DNA of 5,948 nucleotides from Gemmatimonadaceae bacterium (GCA_014378185.1 JACMOE010000106.1:1-5948); one strand, 5' to 3'; positions 1 to 5,923 are shown, numbered from the stretch's first letter. A program made the numbers and translations. The notes: a model not told the origin generated them from the sequence alone.

Positions 1-20
1 CTGAGCCGCTGACCGCACAA

Positions 21-44
21 CCCCCGCCGGGGCCGGCGATTTTA
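21..44 (+). terminator. Possible intrinsic terminator hairpin
   Basis: CGCCG at 25-29 pairs with CGGCG at 34-38 around a short loop. An alternative fold pairs the C run at 21-24 with the G run at 29-32. A short T run (TTTT, 40-43) follows directly. This is the shape of a weak rho-independent terminator on the + strand and could end a gene lying left of the window: one frame runs from base 1 to a TGA at 10-12. The T run is short and no upstream gene is visible, so the call is tentative. Confidence 0.35.
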
Positions 45-86
45 CCCCGGCACGCTGGGGTGGGGCGTCAATAAGTCCGGGGCCGC

Positions 87-130
87 GGGGGGGGGGGGGG
101 GGGGGGGACGGGGGGGAGGGGGGGCGGGGG
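87..130. repeat. Poly-G tract, near-pure G over 44 bases
   Basis: Runs of 21, 7, 7 and 5 G follow one another (87-107, 110-116, 118-124, 126-130), broken only by AC, A and C. A separate C run (7 C) lies at 177-183. Four or more long G runs could fold as a G-quadruplex on the + strand. The same pattern is also typical of low-signal poly-G read tails and collapsed low-complexity assembly, so the base count here should not be trusted. No coding signal is seen across 45-240. Confidence 0.85.
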
Positions 131-240
131 ACGGCATCCTGTGCAGATTGAGCGCCAGCATCGGATGGATGGACTTCCCCCCCACTGCCCCAAGTCGCCA
201 GCATTGGAATGTCGGCGCGAAAGGACGTACCTTCGTAGAG

Positions 241-270
241 GGGCAGCAATGCCCGCTTCGTGGCGCGGGC
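241..270 (+). other. tRNA 5' leader with two competing hairpins
   Basis: GGGCA (241-245) and TGCCC (250-254) form a perfect 5-bp stem closed by a GCAA (GNRA-type) tetraloop. GCCCGC (251-256) can instead pair with GCGGGC (265-270), which includes the first four bases of the tRNA. The two stems share 251-254 and exclude each other. This may matter for 5' processing of the tRNA precursor, but in sequence this GC-rich it may be chance. Confidence 0.35.
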
Positions 271-340
271 CCTTAGCTCAGCTGGTTAGAGCAGCGGACT
301 CATAATCCGACGCGCGTGGGTTCAAGTCCCACAGGGCCCA
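267..340 (+). tRNA. tRNA with CAT anticodon, probably tRNA-Ile2 (lysidine CAU)
   Basis: A full cloverleaf is visible. The acceptor stem is 267-273 with 333-339 and discriminator A340. The D arm is 276-292, the anticodon stem 295-298 with 306-309, the anticodon CAT 301-303, the variable loop 311-315, and the T arm 316-332 with loop TTCAAGT. CCA is not encoded. Elongator Met, initiator Met and Ile2 all carry CAT. Initiator is unlikely because the first acceptor pair G267-C339 is intact and the anticodon stem lacks the three G-C pairs. Pairs C4-G69 and C5-G68 (270-336, 271-335), known TilS determinants of Ile2 in E. coli, are present, and the 5' end resembles known Ile2 genes. Automatic annotation may call it tRNA-Met. 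The 27-43 position (G294/A310) is unpaired. No terminator separates it from the next gene. Confidence 0.93.
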
Positions 341-351
341 TTCTATCTCCA

Positions 352-382
352 GCATAACTCGCGGTAGCGCAGAAGGTTATGC
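352..382 (+). promoter_or_regulatory. Inverted repeat between tRNA and deacetylase
   Basis: GCATAAC (352-358) is a perfect inverted repeat of GTTATGC (376-382), and the 17-base spacer holds a small inner stem CGC/GCG (360-362, 367-369). The right arm covers an ATG at 379-381 and abuts a purine-rich AGAAGG (371-376). It could be an operator dyad, a processing stem, or an RNA fold that hides the translation start region of the deacetylase transcript. There is no T run, so it does not look like an intrinsic terminator. Confidence 0.4.
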
Positions 383-405
383 CTCCCTTCACTGCCGCTG
401 CGTGA
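379..405 (+). CDS. Possible 8-codon leader ORF upstream of the deacetylase
   Basis: ATG at 379 opens a reading frame encoding MPPFTAAA and ending in TGA at 403-405, which overlaps the deacetylase GTG (402-404) as GTGA. AGAAGG at 371-376 lies only 2 bases before this ATG, closer than ideal, yet it is the only ribosome-binding-like sequence near the deacetylase, whose GTG has none at proper distance. Translational coupling through a short leader would explain that. The peptide has no recognisable family and such a short frame can arise by chance, so this is a hypothesis. Confidence 0.2.
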   Translation: MPPFTAAA

Positions 406-1124
406 CACGCGTCTCCATCTCGGTCGACTTCGAACCGGACTGCCCGCCCTACCTCAGTTCCACCTTCCGTGGCATCGAGTGGGGCGCACCCGCGCTGCTG
501 GACCTGTTCGCCGACCTGGGAGTGTCCGTTACATACTTCACCACGGGCCAGGTGGCGGAACGCTTCCCGCACGCCGTCCGCGCGCTCGTGGATGCTGGCC
601 ACGAACTGGGGTGCCACGGCGTTACGCACACAGCGTTCGACACGCTCGATGAACGCACCGCCCGGTGGGAAATCACGAATTGCGCCGAGCGCTTGCGTGA
701 CGTTTCGTCAGTCACGTCATTCCGCGCGCCATACCTGCGGTTTCCCGAGCCCTACCTCGGCTTGCTCGAAGACACCGGCTTCGAGGTCGATTCGTCGCTG
801 GCCAGGTACAAACGCTCGTACTACGCACCGCGGCGCCCCACGACCCTTGCACGAATTCCCGCCTCGATGACGTCGTCCGTGTACCGCCTTCCACGCGTCA
901 TACGAAACCCCTGGATGCTGGCCCTGCGTGATCCGGTCGTGCTGTTCGTGCACCCGTGGGAATTCGTCGATCTCACCGGGGAGGACCTCCGCTACGACTG
1001 CCGCTTTCGCACGGGTGCCTTTGCCCTTCGAGCCCTTCGCGAGGTGATCGAGCTGTTTCAGCGACGGGATGCGACCTTCCACACCATCCGCGACCTGGCC
1101 GCGGAACTGGAGCGGGATGCGTGA
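402..1124 (+). CDS. Polysaccharide deacetylase (NodB-type, carbohydrate esterase 4 fold)
   Basis: The 240-residue protein has a NodB-homology fold from end to end and no signal peptide, so it is probably cytoplasmic or membrane-associated. Visible motifs in order: VDFEPD (8-13), with catalytic base/metal Asp9 and nearby acids; GCHGVTH (70-76), the metal-binding H-x3-H; FRAPY (107-111), the RxPxY-like motif 3; DSSL (130-133); and HPWE (184-187), which supplies the last catalytic His. Such enzymes remove N- or O-acetyl, or in some cases formyl, groups from polysaccharide, peptidoglycan or lipid-linked sugars using a divalent metal. The substrate cannot be read from sequence. The GTG at 402 is the only plausible start: no ATG/GTG/TTG lies in frame between it and the tRNA, and the VDFE strand begins just after it, as is usual. 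The stop overlaps the next start (GTGA), indicating an operon with the membrane protein. All metal and catalytic motifs appear intact. Confidence 0.9.
   Translation: MTRVSISVDFEPDCPPYLSSTFRGIEWGAPALLDLFADLGVSVTYFTTGQVAERFPHAVRALVDAGHELGCHGVTHTAFDTLDERTARWEITNCAERLRDVSSVTSFRAPYLRFPEPYLGLLEDTGFEVDSSLARYKRSYYAPRRPTTLARIPASMTSSVYRLPRVIRNPWMLALRDPVVLFVHPWEFVDLTGEDLRYDCRFRTGAFALRALREVIELFQRRDATFHTIRDLAAELERDA
1109..1112 (+). promoter_or_regulatory. Ribosome-binding site deciding the start at 1121
   Basis: GGAG lies 8 bases before the GTG at 1121, inside the end of the deacetylase gene. The alternative ATG at 1136 has no such sequence in front. This favours the GTGA-overlapping start over both ATG 1136 and the further upstream in-frame start at 956. 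Confidence 0.6.
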
Positions 1125-2083
1125 GTAGCCGCATCATGCAACGCGTCGGCTGGCTTGCGGCCGCGGCAACGCTTGTCGGACTGCTCGTGATTGCCGTACG
1201 GCACATCGACCTTGCCCGCGCCGCGGAAGCGCTCCATGGCGTCCGCGCCGGCTGGATCGTGGCAGCCGTGCTGTGCTTCCTCGCTATCCTCCCCCTCTGG
1301 GCGCTGGAATGGCGCATTCTGGCGCCACGGGCGAATGGAAACACGCTGCTGGGGATGCTCGGAGTGGTGGCGATCACGTCATCCACGTTGAATACCAGCG
1401 CATTCTTCGTGGGTGAGGCGGTTGCCGTGGTCCTCCTCGTCGCGCGCGTGGGTCTCACGCGCGCGGCGGCGCTCTCGGTGCTCGCGATGGACCAATTGCT
1501 GGTTGGCATCGCCAAGCTCGTGGTGCTGGCGGCCGGCGCGCTCACGCTTTCACTGCCGCAGTGGATGACTGCCGGCGTCAACCTGCTGGGTGCGGGCGTT
1601 GTGGTCCTGCTGGCGGCATGCGTGCTGGGCGCGTGGAATCACGAGGCCATCACGCTCCTCGCGGCGCGCGTGATCCCCACTCGTCTGGCGTCAGGACTCG
1701 GCAACATGGGCGAGTCGCTGGCCCCACTACGCTCACCGAGCCGCAGTGGCAGCGTGCTGCTCCTTGCCCTGGCCAAGAAAGCGGTGGAGGTGATTGCCAT
1801 CGTCTGCGTGCAGCGTGCGTTCAGTGCCAACCTGCCGGTCAGCAGTGGCATTCTCGTGCTGGCCGCCCTCAGCCTGGCCACGCTGCTGCCAGTCGTGCCC
1901 GGCAATCTGGGCGTGTACGAGGCCGCCGTAGTGCTCACATACACACACCTTGGCATCCCCGCCGAGCAGGCGCTCGGCATGGCAGTCGTGCAGCATGTCT
2001 GCTACTTCGCTGCGCTCGCACTGCCGGGCTACGCGTGGCTTGCGCGCGGCGGCGTGTCGCGCGCAACGGCAGCAGCGTCGTAG
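1121..2083 (+). CDS. Multi-spanning membrane protein, LPG-synthase-TM / UPF0104 (YbhN-like) family
   Basis: The 320-residue protein is strongly hydrophobic, with about seven to eight membrane spans (roughly residues 9-27, 43-63, 77-108 as one or two, 118-145, 150-170, 211-231, 242-260, 284-307). Family signatures are NTSAFFVGEAVAVVLLVAR (91-109), a form of the conserved GE-x3-R/V-x3-L stretch, and PGNLGVYEAA (260-269), matching the hallmark PGGLGxxE motif near the C-terminus. It corresponds to the flippase-like membrane domain of MprF, without the aminoacyltransferase part. Stand-alone members often sit in glycolipid or polysaccharide loci and are suspected lipid or lipid-sugar translocators, which is not proven for this one. 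GTG 1121 is chosen for the GTGA overlap and GGAG at 8 bases. ATG 1136 is the alternative; an open frame back to 956 is only shadow of the deacetylase. The 3' end overlaps the convergent glycosyltransferase gene by 55 bases. Confidence 0.85.
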   Translation: MSSRIMQRVGWLAAAATLVGLLVIAVRHIDLARAAEALHGVRAGWIVAAVLCFLAILPLWALEWRILAPRANGNTLLGMLGVVAITSSTLNTSAFFVGEAVAVVLLVARVGLTRAAALSVLAMDQLLVGIAKLVVLAAGALTLSLPQWMTAGVNLLGAGVVVLLAACVLGAWNHEAITLLAARVIPTRLASGLGNMGESLAPLRSPSRSGSVLLLALAKKAVEVIAIVCVQRAFSANLPVSSGILVLAALSLATLLPVVPGNLGVYEAAVVLTYTHLGIPAEQALGMAVVQHVCYFAALALPGYAWLARGGVSRATAAAS

Positions 2084-3117
2084 ATCCCGCAATGGGCGCG
2101 CACCACGGCGGCCCAGTCGTATTCGGCCGGCGCGGTGGTGTTGCGATGCGCGATGAATCGCCGGAGCGGAACGTCGATGGCCAATCGTGCGATGAACGTG
2201 GACAGCTCGCGTTCGCCGCGCGCGAGCAGTCCGTTGACGCCGGGCACGATGAAGTCGCGTGCGCCACCGCGGAGCATCGCGACCACGGGCAAGCCGGCCG
2301 CGCGTGCCTCGAGCGCCGCGATGCCAAAGGACTCGCGTTCGCTGGGCATCACGAATGCGTGTGCCGTTGCGTAGAGGGCGCGCAACTCCTCGCGCGTGCG
2401 CTGCCCCACGAGTGCGACGCGATCGGCGACGCCCAGTTCGATCGCCAGTCTCGCGACGGCGTCACGCTCCGGTCCATCGCCGGCAATGGTGAGCCGCATC
2501 TCCGGTGCACCGGCGACAAAGCGCGCGGCGGCGGCAAACGCGCGCACCAGCGCGTCCGGTCGCTTCTTGCGCGAGAGCCGCATCGCCGATACGAAGTGCG
2601 CGCCGCTCAGCGGCTCGACCCGCTGCGTATCCTGCCAGAAGCTTGTATCGATGGCGTTGGACAACACGCCAACGCTGGCACCCGGCATCCACCGCGCGGC
2701 CTGCGCCGCCACTACGCTGCTCACGGCAGATAGCACCATTCGCCGCGTCCAGCCCGTGAGCGCATCACTCGCGCCAATGAGCATGGACGTGGCGTGCAGC
2801 ATGGAGTGAAAGGTCAACACGGTCGGCAGACCCTCGCGCACGCCCGCGATTGCGCCAGCGTACGCCACTGGCGACACCACGCTCGCATGCGCGTGTACCA
2901 CGTCGAAGGACTCCGCGCTGAGTACGTTGGCAATCGTGCCTGCCAGTGCGGCGGATACTGCCACCCCCGCCCCCGGGAGCAGCGGCACGGCGATGCGATG
3001 CACGGGCACGCCATCGACAACCGCTGGCCCGCGCGTGCTGGTCACGATGCGCGCGTCGGCACCCGTGGCGCGCAGCCGGAGCGCGAGGTCGCGCAGGTGC
3101 AGCTCGATGCCGCCCAT
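2029..3117 (-). CDS. GT4-type glycosyltransferase, 5' end disrupted
   Basis: This is a GT-B fold retaining glycosyltransferase of the GT4 group, cytoplasmic or peripheral to the membrane, transferring a sugar from a nucleotide donor to a glycan or lipid-linked acceptor. Residues are counted from ATG 3117. The donor-side glycine loop MGGIELH (1-7) is followed by VHAHAS (74-79), NAID (154-157), RLSRKKRPD (180-188, the conserved basic donor-phosphate segment), GDGPER (213-218) and the EX7E motif ESFGIAALE (262-270). The catalytic domain is therefore essentially complete. However, the family normally starts about 18 residues earlier with a first beta strand before the GG loop. That strand is encoded in frame just upstream but is cut by a TGA at 3136-3138 (see 3118-3171). 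If translation starts at ATG 3117 the Rossmann fold lacks its first strand and may be inactive. The 3' end (TAG 2029-2031) runs 55 bases into the convergent membrane-protein gene. The acceptor sugar is unknown. Confidence 0.85.
   Translation of the reverse strand: MGGIELHLRDLALRLRATGADARIVTSTRGPAVVDGVPVHRIAVPLLPGAGVAVSAALAGTIANVLSAESFDVVHAHASVVSPVAYAGAIAGVREGLPTVLTFHSMLHATSMLIGASDALTGWTRRMVLSAVSSVVAAQAARWMPGASVGVLSNAIDTSFWQDTQRVEPLSGAHFVSAMRLSRKKRPDALVRAFAAAARFVAGAPEMRLTIAGDGPERDAVARLAIELGVADRVALVGQRTREELRALYATAHAFVMPSERESFGIAALEARAAGLPVVAMLRGGARDFIVPGVNGLLARGERELSTFIARLAIDVPLRRFIAHRNTTAPAEYDWAAVVRAHCGIYDAAAVARDTPPRASHA
2040..2066. terminator. Strong hairpin inside the convergent gene overlap
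   Basis: TTGCGCGC (2040-2047) pairs perfectly with GCGCGCAA (2059-2066), and the stem extends inward by G-C, one G-U and C-G to 11 pairs with a 5-base loop (2051-2055). It lies within the coding ends of both convergent genes. Neither strand shows a following T run, so it is not a classical intrinsic terminator. A bidirectional transcription barrier or an mRNA 3'-end stabiliser is the likeliest role. No other terminator is visible for either operon. Confidence 0.45.
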
Positions 3118-3171
3118 GCGCGGAAGGAACCAGTCTCAGACAAGAGCGACGCGCGGCCCCCCGTGGGTCAA
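3118..3171 (-). pseudogene. Missing N-terminus of the GT4 gene, interrupted by TGA
   Basis: Reading on the - strand from a TTG at 3171-3169, the frame gives LTHGGPRVALV, then TGA (3138-3136), then DWFLPR leading straight into MGGIELH. VALV-x-DWFLPRMGG is the usual first strand and GG loop of GT4 enzymes, where Ser commonly fills the interrupted position. TGA differs from Ser TCA, Cys TGC, Trp TGG or Gly GGA by one base. The TTG overlaps the upstream gene's TGA stop (3170-3168) as TTGA, matching the 4-nt overlap style on the other strand. I read this as the original start of the gene, broken by a nonsense change or a consensus error. Confidence 0.7.
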
Positions 3172-4556
3172 CGGCGCGCCCGCTGCCAGGACCCGAACCG
3201 CTCCGCACTCGCCGCATCGAGCAGCGCTCCCAGGCGCTTGGCTTGCTCGGGAGCGCCATACCGCGCGATGGCCGCCTCGTCGGGCGCAAAAGCTACGCGT
3301 CCCGCCTCGGAAAGCTCCTCGCCGTACCGCGCGAGCATCGCCGCCAGCGATCCCGCATCGTCGGCCACGTCACCCGCTCGCGTTTCCGCCAACAGCCTGC
3401 GCACATCGTCGCCCGCATCGCCGCCCACGGCCACGATGAGGCGTCCCGCATTCAGGTACTCGAACAGGGAGCCGAGTCCGCGCTGCATTCCACCATCCAC
3501 GCCAGCGGCCGATGGGGCCGGCGGGAAGAGCAGCAGCACGTCGCTCTCCCCTTGCAGGCGCACCGCCTCCGCGGGAGCAACCATCGGGGTGACATGGACC
3601 ATCGGCGCGCATGGCCGGCCGTCGAGCTTCGCCAGCATGAACGCGTCACAGCCACTCCCCACGAACTCGACGACGATGGACTCCTTCGTCACCGGGCTTG
3701 CGGAGATGCACACGTCGAGTGCGTCGAACAGCAGTCCGGGCCCGTCGTCATCTGGGCGAATGGCGCCGGTGTGCACCAGCCGCAACGGGGAACCCGCCTG
3801 CCGATGTGGCGCCACCTTTCGCTCGTCGGGATCGAATGGCACGACGACGACATCGCCCTCGATGCCATAGGTATCCCGCACGTACCGTGTCATGCGCGGC
3901 GTGATGCAGGCAGATCGGGAGGCGCCCTTCAACCAGCGCCGCGCGAGGCGGAGTTGCAGTTGGCGCTCGCGCCACGAGCGCCCGTCGCCTGTCCCGGCGT
4001 AGAAAGTCGCGAGATCCGTGAAGAGCACGACCCATGGTATACCGGCGCGACGCGCGATCTCGCCGCCCACGATGTGCGCCGTGGCCGTGGGGCAGACGCT
4101 CAATACGGCACTGATCCCGTACTGCCTCACCGCTATGAGACCCGCATGCACCGCGGGTTCCTCCCATCCACGATGCGGATCCGGGTAGTGTCCATAGAGC
4201 GGATACGTTGCCGCCAGGCCGCGCCGAGCAATCGCGTGCGCGGAGAGTGGGGCATGCGCATCGCGCTCGGCGCTCAACCGCGCATGCCCTCGCAACCAGC
4301 GGTTGTCTCGCGCGGCGTATGATGCCCGGACGGTGGGCAACGTGGCAGCGTGCTTCAATGAGGGCGTTGCGTCGATGGGCTGCATCGTGAGACCAACGTC
4401 ACCGGCGTCAGGCGCCGGTGCGTCGCCCCAGTCCCTGGTGAGAATGAGCGGCTCCCACCCTGCCGCGGGGAGGAAGCGGCTCAGCACGGCGACGTGCTTC
4501 ACCCCGCCGCTGAACAAGGGGAGCCACGGGTAGGTGACGATGAGAGCGCGCGGCAT
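3168..4556 (-). CDS. GT-B glycosyltransferase (GT4-like, exopolysaccharide type)
   Basis: The 462-residue protein has two Rossmann-like halves. The N-half starts with ALIVTYPWLPLFSGGVKH (4-21), the first strand and glycine loop, and includes YPDPHRGW (124-131) followed by LSVCPTATAHIVGG (152-165) and GIPWVVLFTDL (172-182). This arrangement is typical of large transferases in surface-polysaccharide clusters. The C-half has HTGAIRPDDDG (262-272) and LFEYLNAGRLIVAVGG (364-379), the donor-binding KLFEYL-type motif, with Ser363 where Lys is frequent. No signal peptide or membrane span is evident. It probably adds a sugar to a lipid-linked or polysaccharide intermediate; donor and acceptor are unknown. 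ATG 4556 is fixed as the start by an in-frame TGA 9 bases upstream (4568-4566), although no clear ribosome-binding site precedes it. HflX ends 24 bases upstream and the next transferase began at the TTGA overlap downstream, so co-transcription is likely. Confidence 0.85.
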   Translation of the reverse strand: MPRALIVTYPWLPLFSGGVKHVAVLSRFLPAAGWEPLILTRDWGDAPAPDAGDVGLTMQPIDATPSLKHAATLPTVRASYAARDNRWLRGHARLSAERDAHAPLSAHAIARRGLAATYPLYGHYPDPHRGWEEPAVHAGLIAVRQYGISAVLSVCPTATAHIVGGEIARRAGIPWVVLFTDLATFYAGTGDGRSWRERQLQLRLARRWLKGASRSACITPRMTRYVRDTYGIEGDVVVVPFDPDERKVAPHRQAGSPLRLVHTGAIRPDDDGPGLLFDALDVCISASPVTKESIVVEFVGSGCDAFMLAKLDGRPCAPMVHVTPMVAPAEAVRLQGESDVLLLFPPAPSAAGVDGGMQRGLGSLFEYLNAGRLIVAVGGDAGDDVRRLLAETRAGDVADDAGSLAAMLARYGEELSEAGRVAFAPDEAAIARYGAPEQAKRLGALLDAASAERFGSWQRARR

Positions 4557-4580
4557 CGCTGGTGGTCAGCTGAAAGCCGA

Positions 4581-5858
4581 CTACGACGATGCCGTAGCGG
4601 TTGGCACCACGCCCGCGTCACGAACATCCGCGCCCGCCTGCTCCAGCCGGCCACGCAGCCGTTCCGGCAGCCGGGCGCGAATGACCATCTGTTCGCCCTC
4701 CGTCCGCTGCTCGAGCACCTCGCCATGCTGGTGAATTTCCGCCAGCAACTTGCCGTCCCGTGGATTGAGCCAGACCTCCGCCACGGGGCGCCTCGCACGC
4801 ATCGCGTGACGCAAGGCGCGAAACAGCGGATCCAGCCCGTGCTCCGCGGCGGTGGACACGAACACCGCGTTCGGCACCAGCGCCGTCACGCGTTCCTGGA
4901 GGGCCAGCGCGTCCGACTCGCTCAACAGGTCCATCTTGTTGAACACCAGCAGCGTGGGCTGGTCCGTGATGCCGAGGTCGCCCAGCACGTCCTCCACCAC
5001 GAGCCGCTGCTCCTCCCAGAGCTTGTGGCTCGCGTCCACCACGTGCAGCAGGAGATCCGCGTCGCGCGTTTCCTCGAGCGTCGCACGAAACGACGCCACG
5101 AGATGGTGGGGCAGCTTGCGGATGAATCCCACCGTGTCGGTGAGCAGCACCTGCGCATTCTCCCCCAGGTCCACCTCGCGCGTGAGGGGATCGAGCGTGG
5201 CGAACAGCCGATCCTCCACGTGAATGTCCTGCGCGCCGGTCATGCCGCGCAGGATCGACGACTTGCCGGCATTGGTATAGCCGACGATGGATGCCTTGAA
5301 CGCGTTGGCCCGGCTCTGTCGCTGGACGGCGCGATTCTGCTGCACGTGCGCCAGCCGCTCCTTCAGCAGCTTGATGCGGTGGTTGATGAGCCGCCGATCA
5401 GTTTCGAGCTGCGTCTCGCCAGGACCGCGCACGCCGATGCCTCCGCGGAACTTCTCTAGGTGGGTCCACATGCGGGTCAGGCGCGGCAACGTGTACTCGA
5501 GCTGTGCCAATTCCACCTGCATGCGAGCCTCGCTGCTGCGCGCGCGCGTGGCAAAGATGTCGAGAATGAGTTCCGCGCGATCCACGACGCGCGTGCCCAC
5601 CATGTCTTCGATGTTCTTGCCCTGGCTTGGAGACAGCTCGTCGTCGAAGATGATGAGCGAGACGTCGCGCTCGCCCACCATCGTCTTCAGTTCCTCGATC
5701 TTTCCCTTACCCAGGTAGGTGCCCGGATGCGGACGGTCGAGCTGCTGCGTGAGGATGCCGACGACTTCCGCACCCGCGGTATCAGCGAGTCGCTCGAGTT
5801 CGGCCAGATGCTCGTCCAGCGACTTCCGCGCGCCAGGCCGCTTGAGCGGGGCGCCCAC
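4581..5858 (-). CDS. hflX: Ribosome-splitting GTPase HflX
   Basis: HflX binds the 50S subunit and, with GTP, splits stalled or stress-inactivated 70S ribosomes; it acts in the cytoplasm. The N-domain is seen at residues 1-135 (HPGTYLGKGK 44-53; FDDELSPSQ 71-79; VVDRAELILDIFATRA 91-106), followed by the HflX-specific GIGVRGPGETQLETDRR (140-156). The GTPase domain has G1 GYTNAGKS (193-200), G2 LFATLDP (218-224), G3 DTVGF (241-245), G4 NKMD (307-310) and G5-like VSTAAEHG (334-341). A C-terminal beta domain extends to about 415. All nucleotide motifs are intact. GTG 5858 is the first standard start codon, but it lies inside the conserved opening strand (GRALLVGAPLK), so the real protein probably begins about 17 residues earlier, near an ATC at 5909-5907 preceded by AAGAGGA. 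Coordinates given are the minimum. HflX sits upstream of the two glycosyltransferases, probably by chance of gene order and not by shared pathway. Confidence 0.95.
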   Translation of the reverse strand: MGAPLKRPGARKSLDEHLAELERLADTAGAEVVGILTQQLDRPHPGTYLGKGKIEELKTMVGERDVSLIIFDDELSPSQGKNIEDMVGTRVVDRAELILDIFATRARSSEARMQVELAQLEYTLPRLTRMWTHLEKFRGGIGVRGPGETQLETDRRLINHRIKLLKERLAHVQQNRAVQRQSRANAFKASIVGYTNAGKSSILRGMTGAQDIHVEDRLFATLDPLTREVDLGENAQVLLTDTVGFIRKLPHHLVASFRATLEETRDADLLLHVVDASHKLWEEQRLVVEDVLGDLGITDQPTLLVFNKMDLLSESDALALQERVTALVPNAVFVSTAAEHGLDPLFRALRHAMRARRPVAEVWLNPRDGKLLAEIHQHGEVLEQRTEGEQMVIRARLPERLRGRLEQAGADVRDAGVVPTATASS

Positions 5859-5923
5859 GAGGAGCGCCCGCCCGACCCGCGCCGCGACGTTGATCAGGAT
5901 TCGTGAGATGCGATCGTCCTCTT
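5859..5923 (-). promoter_or_regulatory. Probable true hflX start region with ribosome-binding site, no standard start codon
   Basis: On the - strand AAGAGGA (5923-5917) is followed by a 7-base gap and ATC (5909-5907). From there the frame stays open into hflX as ISRILINVAARVGRALLV. A TAA at 5924-5922 closes the frame just upstream. The only alternative start-like codon is CTG at 5897-5895. Either hflX uses a rare ATC or CTG start, or the ATC is an ATG with one wrong base. Confidence 0.5.

Noticed and set aside
204..233. TTGGAA ... TACCTT as a promoter for the tRNA
   Set aside because: Spacing is close to standard, but the boxes match consensus at only 4 and 3 of 6 positions, too weak to list.
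267..340. tRNA as an integration (att) site for a mobile element
   Set aside because: No integrase, no second copy of the tRNA 3' end and no foreign-looking genes in the window.
300..629. 109-residue - strand frame ending in GLEPTRVGL
   Set aside because: It runs antisense through the deacetylase and the tRNA; the GLEPTRV-like tail is the familiar spurious translation of a tRNA T arm.
956..1120. Upstream extension of the membrane protein to the in-frame start at 956
   Set aside because: The extra 55 residues are Arg/Pro/Gly-rich shadow of the deacetylase; GTG 1121 has a stop/start overlap and a well-spaced GGAG.
1561..2733. 390-residue + strand frame spanning the convergent junction
   Set aside because: It overlaps the membrane-protein gene in another frame and the GT4 gene in antisense, and shows no recognisable motif.
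3136..3138. Recoding of TGA as an amino acid, or selenocysteine
   Set aside because: TGA is the normal stop of the deacetylase and of the upstream glycosyltransferase in this same window, and no glycosyltransferase use of selenocysteine at this place is known to me.
2946..4322. 458-residue open frame on the + strand opposite the glycosyltransferase genes
   Set aside because: It is the antisense of two genes with clear family motifs; its composition is Arg/Ala/His-rich with no domain. Long antisense frames are common at this GC content.
4566..4573. Palindrome TCAGCTGA between hflX and the glycosyltransferase gene
   Set aside because: Eight-base palindromes occur by chance and nothing around it looks like an operator or promoter.
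4494..5459. 321-residue + strand frame opposite hflX
   Set aside because: Antisense shadow of a gene with all GTPase motifs intact.
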